Shown: piece after piece, positions 58,222 through 64,000 of the stretch
How the letters are laid out: each line of letters begins with the position of its first letter
Position numbering within the stretch: position 1 is the first letter of the stretch
Origin: Halosimplex salinum
Lineage (GTDB): Archaea; Halobacteriota; Halobacteria; Halobacteriales; Haloarculaceae
Direction of reading: 5' to 3'
Length of the DNA stretch: 64,000 nucleotides
NCBI RefSeq assembly: GCF_003730195.1
Contig: NZ_QWGG01000001.1
Coordinates: forward strand, 620,001-684,000
Translations under genes and position numbers: made by a program
The notes under the pieces: model-generated
The model's database searches: none
Seen by the model: the letters and a program-made list of their open reading frames with translations, nothing else
Told to the model about the DNA's origin: nothing

Positions 58222-58725
58222 ATGACAGCCGACGCACTCTACCGGCCGGCGGACACGGTCGACGTCTCCGGGATCCAGGACGTCGCGGCAGCGGCCTGGC
58301 ACGCGGCCTACGACGACATCCTCGGCGAGGACGTGGTCGACGAGATGATGGACGAGTGGTACGAGGACGACGCTATCGTGTCCGGCGTCGAGCACACCGC
58401 ACAGGACTTCTTCGTCGCGGTCGTCGACGACGAGGTCGTCGGGTACGCCCACGTCGGACCGCACCCACCCCGCCGGGTCCACCAGCTGTATCGCCTCTAC
58501 GTCCACCCCGACCACTGGCGGGAAGGGATCGCCCGGAACCTCCTCGCGGAGGTCGAACAGGCGCTGTACGACCGGGACGTGAGCGCCTACGAGGCCGAAG
58601 TGTTCGTCGAGAACGAGCGCGCCGTCGCCTTCTACGAATCCACGGGGTTCGAGCAGGTCGACGAGACGGAGACCGAATTGAAGGGCGTCACGGCCGCCCA
58701 GTACATCTTCCAGAAGCGACTCTGA
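58222..58725 (+). CDS. GNAT-family N-acetyltransferase
   Basis: A 167-residue acetyltransferase. The acetyl-CoA binding region reads LYRLYVHPDHWREGIARNLLAEVE, with the Q/R-x-x-G-x-G/A motif modified to WREGIA, and the C-terminal part ERAVAFYESTGFEQVDE is typical of GNAT. The first 60 residues (ADTVDVSGIQDVAAAAWHAAYDD) match the RimI-like substrate part. The acceptor is unknown. Confidence 0.9.
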   Translation: MTADALYRPADTVDVSGIQDVAAAAWHAAYDDILGEDVVDEMMDEWYEDDAIVSGVEHTAQDFFVAVVDDEVVGYAHVGPHPPRRVHQLYRLYVHPDHWREGIARNLLAEVEQALYDRDVSAYEAEVFVENERAVAFYESTGFEQVDETETELKGVTAAQYIFQKRL

Positions 58726-58792
58726 GGGGTCCCGTCGCCGTCGTGCGGTCCGGTCGCTCGCCAACAGGGTTAACACGTTCGGCACAGAAGTT

Positions 58793-59170
58793 ATGAGCAT
58801 GAGTTCCACGACGGAGAGCGGACCCGAGCCGGGCGGGGAGGAGATCGCGGTGACGGAGGCGGCCGCCGCGGAGGCGCTCTCGCTGCTCGAAGACGAGGAC
58901 ATGGACACGGACGTGGCCGGACTGCGGCTGTTCGTCCAGCAGGGCGGCTGTGCCGGGCTCTCCTACGGGATGCGCTTCGAGTTCGAGCCCGACGAGGACG
59001 ACACGGTGTACGAACACCACGGGCTCAGAGTGATCGTCGACCCGGCGAGCATCGACTACGTCGAGGGCTCGGTGCTCGACTTCGAGGGCGGACTGCAGGG
59101 CGAGGGGTTCCACGTCCAGAACCCCAACGTGGTCAGCGAGTGCGGCTGCGGCGAGAGCTTCCGCACCTAG
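58793..59170 (+). CDS. HesB/IscA-type iron-sulfur carrier
   Basis: A 125-residue A-type carrier. The three conserved cysteines are in [13 protein letters not shown] and at the end SECGCGESF, in the IscA/ErpA order. ITxxA-like [13 protein letters not shown] begins the domain and [14 protein letters not shown] the central part. These proteins hand 4Fe-4S or 2Fe-2S clusters to target enzymes. ATG codons at 58793 and 58799 are both possible starts. Its stop overlaps that of the dodecin gene on the other strand within the palindrome CTAG. Confidence 0.93.
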   Translation: MSMSSTTESGPEPGGEEIAVTEAAAAEALSLLEDEDMDTDVAGLRLFVQQGGCAGLSYGMRFEFEPDEDDTVYEHHGLRVIVDPASIDYVEGSVLDFEGGLQGEGFHVQNPNVVSECGCGESFRT

Positions 59171-59367
59171 TCCTCGAGCTCGAACGCCACCTCGACCTCC
59201 GCCTGGTACTCCCTGTTCTGGACGCTCGCTATCTCGACGCCCATCTCCTCGACTTCCACCCAGTAGACGTTCTGGAGCGTCTCCTCGGCGCGCTCGACGG
59301 CGTCGTCGACGGCCTCGTCGAAACTCTCGGTACTGGTCCCGATCAGCGTGATTTTCTTGAATACCAT
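59167..59367 (-). CDS. Dodecin flavin-binding protein
   Basis: A 66-residue protein of the dodecin family: [23 protein letters not shown], split as [10 protein letters not shown] then [17 protein letters not shown], and [14 protein letters not shown] with the aromatic Trp that stacks on the flavin; then [12 protein letters not shown]. Dodecins form twelve-subunit spheres that store riboflavin or FMN; the Halobacterium protein is the classic example. The ATG is at 59367; upstream in-frame residues are not part of the family. Confidence 0.95.
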   Translation of the reverse strand: MVFKKITLIGTSTESFDEAVDDAVERAEETLQNVYWVEVEEMGVEIASVQNREYQAEVEVAFELED

Positions 59368-59434
59368 CGCGAGCGGAGTGTACGAGCGCCGCACACAAAA
59401 GAGTCCGCCGAGTGACAGCCTATCGTCGCCGCTC

Positions 59435-60091
59435 TCAGGCCGTTCGCCGCTCGAGTCGGTCCTCGATGTACTCGCTCACGCCGTTGAGGTGAGCGGTGCC
59501 CCAGGTCGCGACGACGACGGCGCCGAGGGTGTTGAACACCAGGTCCATCAGCGAGTCGGTGAGCCCGTACTGGGTCAGCACGGTGCCGGTCCCGAGCATG
59601 GCGGCGACTTCGGCCAGGGTGAACTCGATAATCTCCCAGAAGACGCCGTACGCGAGGACGAACATGAGGATGAAGACGAAGATGAAGCGGGGCGGCAGGT
59701 GGGTCTGGTCGGAGTGTTCGTCGATGGCCCGGACGGTGGCGTAGCCGACGCCGGCCACGACCGACGAGGACAGCGCGTGGGTCATGTGGTCCCACCACCA
59801 GATAGTCCTGTAGAAGCTCTCTCCGCCCGGGACGCCGATCGTGCCGAAGGCGTGCAGGAAGACGGCGCTCGTGATCCACAGGGTCAGCCCCGCGTCCAGC
59901 GGGATGCCGTAGTCGCGTTCGAGTACCGGGACGAGCTGGGCGATGCCGAGCGCGACGCCGGCGTTGACGACGATCGGGATGTTGCGTTTCCAGACGCCGA
60001 CGAGCAGGACGCCGAACATCACGGCCTCCATCGCCCACGTGATCTGGCGCTGTCGTCGTTCGCTGATACCGAGGTGGTCTCGGATCCTCAT
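59435..60091 (-). CDS. Membrane protein, DUF2238/YjdF-like
   Basis: A 218-residue protein with about six helices. The conserved looking [37 protein letters not shown] contains His and Asp residues in a membrane environment; [16 protein letters not shown] and [15 protein letters not shown] follow. This resembles the DUF2238/YjdF group of unknown function. Its ATG overlaps the stop of the upstream membrane protein gene by four bases (ATGA). Confidence 0.8.
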   Translation of the reverse strand: MRIRDHLGISERRQRQITWAMEAVMFGVLLVGVWKRNIPIVVNAGVALGIAQLVPVLERDYGIPLDAGLTLWITSAVFLHAFGTIGVPGGESFYRTIWWWDHMTHALSSSVVAGVGYATVRAIDEHSDQTHLPPRFIFVFILMFVLAYGVFWEIIEFTLAEVAAMLGTGTVLTQYGLTDSLMDLVFNTLGAVVVATWGTAHLNGVSEYIEDRLERRTA

Positions 60092-60717
60092 GCGAACTCC
60101 TCCTCCAGTCGAGTCTCGGGCGTCATCCGACGGTGAATGTATCCCTCGAACAGGACGCCAGCGACGAGACCGGCGATCCCGGAGGCGACGAACTCGACCA
60201 TGAGCGCGTGCTCTATCGCTCCGCGGTCGACGGTCCCGTCGGCGCCGGGCGCGAGCAGGAGCTCTGTCCCGAGATAGAGGTCCGACCCCCAGCGGGCCAG
60301 CGCCCACAGGCCGGCCGCCGCGAGGGTGGTGACGACGACGAACAGGACGGCGAAGCCGACGCTCATCTCGACGTCGGTGAAGAGGTGCAGATTGACGGCC
60401 ACGAGAAGGGCGAACGCGGCGATAGAGAGGTACGTTGCGACGTCGCTGGTCACCTGAAACCGGGCGACGGCGCGCCCGACGACCGGGAGTCCCGCGAGCA
60501 GGACGATCTCCCACGGCGGCATCGCCCTCGGACTGCGCCGGACGAACGCCGGTAGTGCGACCACGATGCCGATCATCGCGGCGAAGGCCGCCCACAGATA
60601 GTCGTCCGTCAGGAGGCTCTCTCCGATCACCAGCCAGAGCACACCGACCACGATCCACGCCGCGACCGCGTTGGTCTTGGTGTCCGTCAGCAGTGCGCCG
60701 AGATCCCGCTGTGCCAT
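60088..60717 (-). CDS. Six-helix membrane protein coupled to the DUF2238-like gene
   Basis: A 209-residue protein with about six hydrophobic segments: residues 18-34, 40-58, 70-84, 92-112, 118-140 and 172-190. The loop RWGSDLYLGTELLLAPGADGT lies between the last two and the C-terminus is charged (RRMTPETRLEEEF). I recognise no family. It is translationally coupled with the following membrane protein, so the two may form a complex. Confidence 0.78.
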   Translation of the reverse strand: MAQRDLGALLTDTKTNAVAAWIVVGVLWLVIGESLLTDDYLWAAFAAMIGIVVALPAFVRRSPRAMPPWEIVLLAGLPVVGRAVARFQVTSDVATYLSIAAFALLVAVNLHLFTDVEMSVGFAVLFVVVTTLAAAGLWALARWGSDLYLGTELLLAPGADGTVDRGAIEHALMVEFVASGIAGLVAGVLFEGYIHRRMTPETRLEEEFA

Positions 60718-60805
60718 ACTACTCCCATCAAAACGACTCCACCACTGAAACGCTATCGGCTCCGGGAGGGCGAACGAGACAGAACGATGAGAGAACGCGT
60801 GGCCG

Positions 60806-61114
60806 TCAGGCCGTCTCGGGGCGACAGGCGACCTCGTAGTCGCCGTCGTCGTCGACGCCCATTATCGCCCACTCGTAGTCCGGCGCGGCGGCTTCGATCC
60901 GCTGTTCGAGTTCGGGTACGTCGTCGGCCCACGTGACGAAACACCGGTACTCCCCGGAGTCCGGCGTCTCGTCGAACTCTTCGGCCGGTGTGACGTGCAC
61001 GACCCGCCACTTCCGCTCGGCGAGGTACTCGCCGCCGCTGTCGGTCATCGTGTATCCGAGGTCCGCGAAAATCGACCGGGCCTTCTCGTCGAGGTGCTTG
61101 GTAACAGCCCTCAT
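60806..61114 (-). CDS. Small haloarchaeal protein (possibly DUF7116)
   Basis: A 102-residue soluble protein starting MRAVTKHLDEKARSIFADLG. It has an alternating alpha/beta appearance (RKWRVVHVTPAEEFDE, then YRCFVTWADDVPELEQRI and YEWAIMGVDDDGDYEVACR). I recall a haloarchaeal family DUF7116 that begins similarly, but this is uncertain. The frame is open upstream, but the ATG at 61114 is the natural start. Confidence 0.72.
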   Translation of the reverse strand: MRAVTKHLDEKARSIFADLGYTMTDSGGEYLAERKWRVVHVTPAEEFDETPDSGEYRCFVTWADDVPELEQRIEAAAPDYEWAIMGVDDDGDYEVACRPETA

Positions 61115-61264
61115 TCGTCTATCCGTACCACGCCCCTCGGCATAAGCTTTCCTACGGTTCACCGAACTGGACGGTCATGAACGCCACTCATACGCCGGTA
61201 GCGCACTCCTACCGCGGTTTACTGGGCGAGATTCGTCGTGGGCCGGCAGAGGAGAAGACGGTGT

Positions 61265-61336
61265 GGACGGGGTGGATGGCGGGTATGGTTCGGATGGTGC
61301 GGACGGGGTGGATGGCGGGTATGGTTCGGATGGTGC
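61265..61336 (+). repeat. 36-base tandem repeat, two copies
   Basis: The 36 bases at 61265-61300 (GGACGGGGTGGATGGCGGGT and onward) are followed by an identical copy at 61301-61336 and a short partial third (GGACGG). The stretch has strong strand asymmetry (rich in G and T on the plus strand). It lies between two minus-strand genes. I see no gene using it: the frame encoding Gly/Asp repeats on the plus strand has no plausible start region. Confidence 0.7.
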
Positions 61337-61370
61337 GGACGGCGGGGGCGGTGTCGGTCGATACTCTCGG

Positions 61371-61610
61371 TTACTCGTGGGCGGAGTCCCATTCGTCGGG
61401 CTTCTTGAAGTTGCTGCAGTCGTTGCACTTGATCCGTCCCATTGAGTCCATCGCCGTCAGGAACGACTCGCAGTTCCCGCAGTAGAACCCCCACCGGCGC
61501 TCCCGGTCCGGGGTCCGGTAGACGACGTAGAAGGGGCCGTCGGACCCGCGCTCGGCGTCGTCCGTGTCGACGTACAGCGTCTCGGCGTCGGGGCCGGTCT
61601 TCGTCTCCAT
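61371..61610 (-). CDS. Small zinc-finger protein (DUF5816-like)
   Basis: A 79-residue protein. WGFYCGNCESFLTAMDSMG, then IKCNDCSNFKKPDEWDSAHE give two CxxC pairs for a zinc site; the C-terminal EWDxAHE is characteristic of the haloarchaeal family DUF5816. The function is unknown. It is divergent from the nucleotidase-like gene. Confidence 0.85.
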   Translation of the reverse strand: METKTGPDAETLYVDTDDAERGSDGPFYVVYRTPDRERRWGFYCGNCESFLTAMDSMGRIKCNDCSNFKKPDEWDSAHE

Positions 61611-61725
61611 ACCTGTCCTGTCGGCGAGGCGCCCCTAAACCCTTCCGTCACCGGACCACGTGGGACCGCGGCGCTCCGTCCGCGACCGAAGACGCTATGC
61701 GACCGTGGTCGTTCCGATCCGACAG

Positions 61726-63081
61726 ATGCCGCCCCGAGTCCTCCACTATTCGGACCTGGAGAACGCCTACGACACCCCCGAACGGGTCGCGCGCGTCGCC
61801 GGTCTCGTCGCCGACCGGCGCGACGCCGACACGCTCGTCGCGGGGTCGGGCGACAACACGGGTCCGGGCGTGCTCTCGCTGGTCACCGACGGTCGCCAGT
61901 CGCTCGACTTCTTCGACGCGGTCGACCCGCACGTCGACACCGTCGGTAACCACGACTTCGACCACGGGTTCGACGCGCTCCGGGGAACCGTCGAGGACTC
62001 GCCCCAGCAGTGGGTGCTCGCGAACGTGTCGCTCGACGGCGAGTCGTTCGGCGCGAGCAACGGGATCGAACCCAGCACGACCGTCGCCGTCGACGACGCG
62101 ACGGTCGGCGTCGTCGGCGTGCTCGACCCCGCGACGCCCGACATGACGCCCGGGACCGACGCGCTCGACTTCGAGGACCCCGTCGGCGCGGTCGACCGTG
62201 AGAGTCGGCGCCTCCGCGACGACGGCGTCGACCACGTCGTCGCGCTGGCACACACGTCCGACGACGACTCGCGAGCTATCGCCGCCGAGACTGACGTCGA
62301 CGCCGTACTCGCCGGGCACTCGCACCACCAGCACGCGACCGACGTCGACGGGACGCCGTTCACTCGCCCCGGCGCGACCGGTGAGTACGTCTACGAAGTC
62401 GATCTCGGGTCGGGCGAGGTGACGCTCCACGACGCCCAGGAGAGCGAACCGGAGCCCGCTGTCGTCGCGGCGCTGACGGACCGCATCGCGGACGAGGGGT
62501 TAGACGAAGTCGTCGCGCACGTATCGGATCCCCTCTCGCGCGACCGCGAGCGGCGACTCGGGGGCGAGTGGCGACTGGGTAACTTCGTCGCCGACGCCTA
62601 CCGGTGGAAGACCGGCGCCGACGTGGCGCTCCAGAACGGCGGCGGGGTCCGCGAGGGGCCGCCGCTGTCGGGCGAGGTGACCGTGGCCGACCTGATCAGC
62701 GTCAGCCCGTTCGAGGAACCGGTGGTCGTCGTCTCGCTCACCGGCGCGGAACTGCGTGCCGTCGTCGACGAGGCCGACGGACAGCGCATCGACGGGCTCA
62801 AAGACTACTGGTACGGTCACGTCAGCGGCATGCGCGTCGACGCCGAAGACGGCGGCTACGAGCCGTACGTCGACGGAGAGGCGGTCGACCCCGAGGGAGA
62901 GTACACCCTCGCGGTGCCGAACTACCTCCTGCTCACCGATCTGGAGTTCCCGACGCTTACGGAGGACCACGCGGTCGAGACGTACGGCCTGCAGTACGAC
63001 GTCGTCGTCGAGTACGCCCGCGAGTGCGGCATCGACGCCGCTCTCGAGGGGCGACTCCCGGATTTCGCCGCGCGGGAGTGA
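61726..63081 (+). CDS. 5'-nucleotidase / UshA-type metallophosphoesterase
   Basis: A 451-residue enzyme. The metallophosphoesterase domain (1-215) has VLHYSDLEN in place of the usual DxH start, then LVAGSGDNTG, TVGNHDFDHG and LAGHSHHQHA, so most metal ligands are present. The C-terminal 5'-nucleotidase domain covers about 245-450 (LGNFVADAYRWKTGADVALQNGGGVRE). There is no signal peptide, so it should work inside the cell, unlike bacterial UshA. It probably hydrolyses nucleotides or related phosphoesters. Confidence 0.88.
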   Translation: MPPRVLHYSDLENAYDTPERVARVAGLVADRRDADTLVAGSGDNTGPGVLSLVTDGRQSLDFFDAVDPHVDTVGNHDFDHGFDALRGTVEDSPQQWVLANVSLDGESFGASNGIEPSTTVAVDDATVGVVGVLDPATPDMTPGTDALDFEDPVGAVDRESRRLRDDGVDHVVALAHTSDDDSRAIAAETDVDAVLAGHSHHQHATDVDGTPFTRPGATGEYVYEVDLGSGEVTLHDAQESEPEPAVVAALTDRIADEGLDEVVAHVSDPLSRDRERRLGGEWRLGNFVADAYRWKTGADVALQNGGGVREGPPLSGEVTVADLISVSPFEEPVVVVSLTGAELRAVVDEADGQRIDGLKDYWYGHVSGMRVDAEDGGYEPYVDGEAVDPEGEYTLAVPNYLLLTDLEFPTLTEDHAVETYGLQYDVVVEYARECGIDAALEGRLPDFAARE

Positions 63082-63143
63082 CTCGATTCCTCTCGTCCGA
63101 CCAATAGAAAGGTTCAGGCGGGCCCCCCGAGAATCGGTAGCTG

Positions 63144-63545
63144 ATGACGCAGGTCGTCGTCCCAGTACGATATCCGCTCTCGGAGCACTCCCGCGCCACG
63201 CTGGCGCGCGCCATCGACATCGCCGACGAGCGCGACGCGCAGTTGACCGTCGTCCACGTCAACCAGTACCAGGACAAGGACCAGGCCACGCGACGCGACC
63301 TGAAAGACGCCGTCGAAGGCGAGTTCGGCCCGCTCTCGGACACACGCTACGTCGTCCGAAACGGACTGCTCGTCGAGGAGACGCTGCTCGACGAGATCGT
63401 CGCCGAGGACGCGGACATCGTCGTGATCGGGAAGAAACAGGCCGGCCGCTGGCGCCAGATGATCCGCCGACTGGTCGACGACCCCGACGTCGAGACGTTT
63501 CTCCGCGACGAACTGGACTGCGACGTTATCACCGCCGAACGCTGA
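63144..63545 (+). CDS. Universal stress protein, UspA type
   Basis: A 133-residue protein of the Usp fold: VVVPVRYPLSEHSRATLARAI at the start, RDAQLTVVHVN in strand two, and IVAEDADIVVIGKKQAGRW in the nucleotide-binding region. The usual G-x2-G-x9-GS/T loop is weak (GKKQAGRWRQMIRRL), so ATP binding is uncertain. It ends back to back with the MscS gene without any gap. Confidence 0.88.
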   Translation: MTQVVVPVRYPLSEHSRATLARAIDIADERDAQLTVVHVNQYQDKDQATRRDLKDAVEGEFGPLSDTRYVVRNGLLVEETLLDEIVAEDADIVVIGKKQAGRWRQMIRRLVDDPDVETFLRDELDCDVITAER

Positions 63546-64000
63546 TCAGGGCCGCTCTTCGCCGTCTCCCTCTCGGTCGTCGTCGACCGGCCGGTCGCCC
63601 GCCCCGGAGGTCCGATCCCCGTCTCCGCGCGGTCCGCCGTCGACTGGTTCGTCCTCGTGAGCGCCGGGAGGACCTCTCGACTCCCCTTCCGGCGGCGCGG
63701 AGCGGTCACTTCTGGGATCGGCGCCCCGCGGGCGCTCGCCGACTGCGACCTGCATCTCGCCGCTCGTTTCGTCGAACACGTGGTGCTGGTGGGGGTACGC
63801 GATCTCGACTGGTTCGTCGTCGAGCACCGCTTCGAGGGTCGTCTGGATGCGAGACCGGATACGCAGGAGCCAGTAGGGCTCCTCGACCCAGTAGCGCAGT
63901 CGCAGGTTGATCCCGTGGTCGCCGAACTCGTCGATGTAACAGGTCGGTCCCGCGGGGTATCGCGCGGCGCCGACCCGGATCGCGGGGCCGCCGCTGACGA
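63546..64000 (-). CDS. C-terminal part of a MscS-type mechanosensitive channel (N-terminus outside window)
   Basis: The frame is open to the right edge, so the first part of the gene lies beyond the window. The visible 150 residues contain AIRVGAARYPAGPTCYIDEFG, then INLRLRYWVEEPYWLLRIRSR and VLDDEPVEIAYPHQHHVFDE, the C-terminal cytoplasmic vestibule of MscS channels. The last 65 residues are a disordered Asp/Gly/Arg/Pro-rich tail. Such channels release solutes on osmotic down-shock. Confidence 0.85.
   Translation of the reverse strand, partial: VSGGPAIRVGAARYPAGPTCYIDEFGDHGINLRLRYWVEEPYWLLRIRSRIQTTLEAVLDDEPVEIAYPHQHHVFDETSGEMQVAVGERPRGADPRSDRSAPPEGESRGPPGAHEDEPVDGGPRGDGDRTSGAGDRPVDDDREGDGEERP

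Noticed and set aside
61177-61485. Plus-strand frame of 102 codons with MAGMVRMVRTGW repeats
   Set aside because: It results from the 36-base tandem repeat and runs antisense into the DUF5816-like gene.

Overview
The window is chromosomal DNA from a halophilic archaeon (class Halobacteria). The base composition is very GC-rich, the proteins are strongly acidic, and many transcripts look leaderless, with a TATA-like box about 25-30 bases before the start codon. Haloarchaeal families are common: HalOD1, HalX, a Bat-type HTH regulator, Tat lipoproteins, aMBF1, short archaeal TpiA, and an intron-containing tRNA-Trp. I cannot place the genus from sequence alone. Almost all of the DNA is coding, with many one- to four-base start/stop overlaps that mark operons.

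Region by region. 1-2.2 kb: end of a membrane protein gene, a small zinc-ribbon protein, tRNA-Trp with a box C/D-like intron, a duplicated tRNA 3' end, and two small genes. 2.3-10.1 kb: a six-gene minus-strand operon of two VWA membrane proteins, a coiled-coil protein, a membrane protein, a MoxR ATPase and a DUF58 protein. 10.2-16 kb: HalOD1 and a mini zinc protein, a 984-residue MEDS/GAF/Bat sensor-regulator, an aldo/keto reductase and a nuclease lipoprotein. 16.2-18.2 kb: a membrane protein with about 47 unbroken four-residue repeats, translationally coupled to a PiT-type permease. 18.2-20.8 kb: HflX and a metallo-beta-lactamase-fold exonuclease-like protein. 20.9-27.5 kb: a DNA-damage-tolerance block with an inactivated RadA paralogue, a small protein and PolB2, then two zinc-ribbon proteins under a nearly identical promoter, a pilin-like protein and DinB.

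27.5-41.3 kb carries metabolism, transport and regulation: an FAH-family hydrolase, two MFS carriers, a HerA-like ATPase, a GH3 lipoprotein, HalOD1 and HTH regulators, TpiA, a HalX response regulator, aMBF1 and an aldo/keto reductase. 41.4-46.8 kb: a thiamine-type ABC importer, a SAM hydrolase and a helix-hairpin-helix protein. 46.8-52.5 kb: a structured intergenic region, the operon hisC / AK6-like kinase / CDP-alcohol phosphotransferase, and a GMC oxidoreductase behind a DtxR-type iron box, followed by a regular array of perfect hairpins. 52.5-64 kb: a CPBP protease, small membrane and zinc proteins, a membrane J-domain protein, a membrane-anchored ArsR-like regulator, hisD, a GNAT, an IscA-like protein, dodecin, two coupled membrane proteins, a nucleotidase-like phosphoesterase, UspA, and the C-terminus of a MscS channel.

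The most interesting points are: (1) the PolB2 operon and the neighbouring zinc-ribbon operon share a 21-base element and an inverted repeat around the TATA box, which suggests one regulon; (2) the hairpin array at 52.1-52.3 kb has a period of about 52 bases, and its arms change in compensating ways while the TNAC loop is kept; (3) the tetrad-repeat membrane protein is coupled to a phosphate-type permease.
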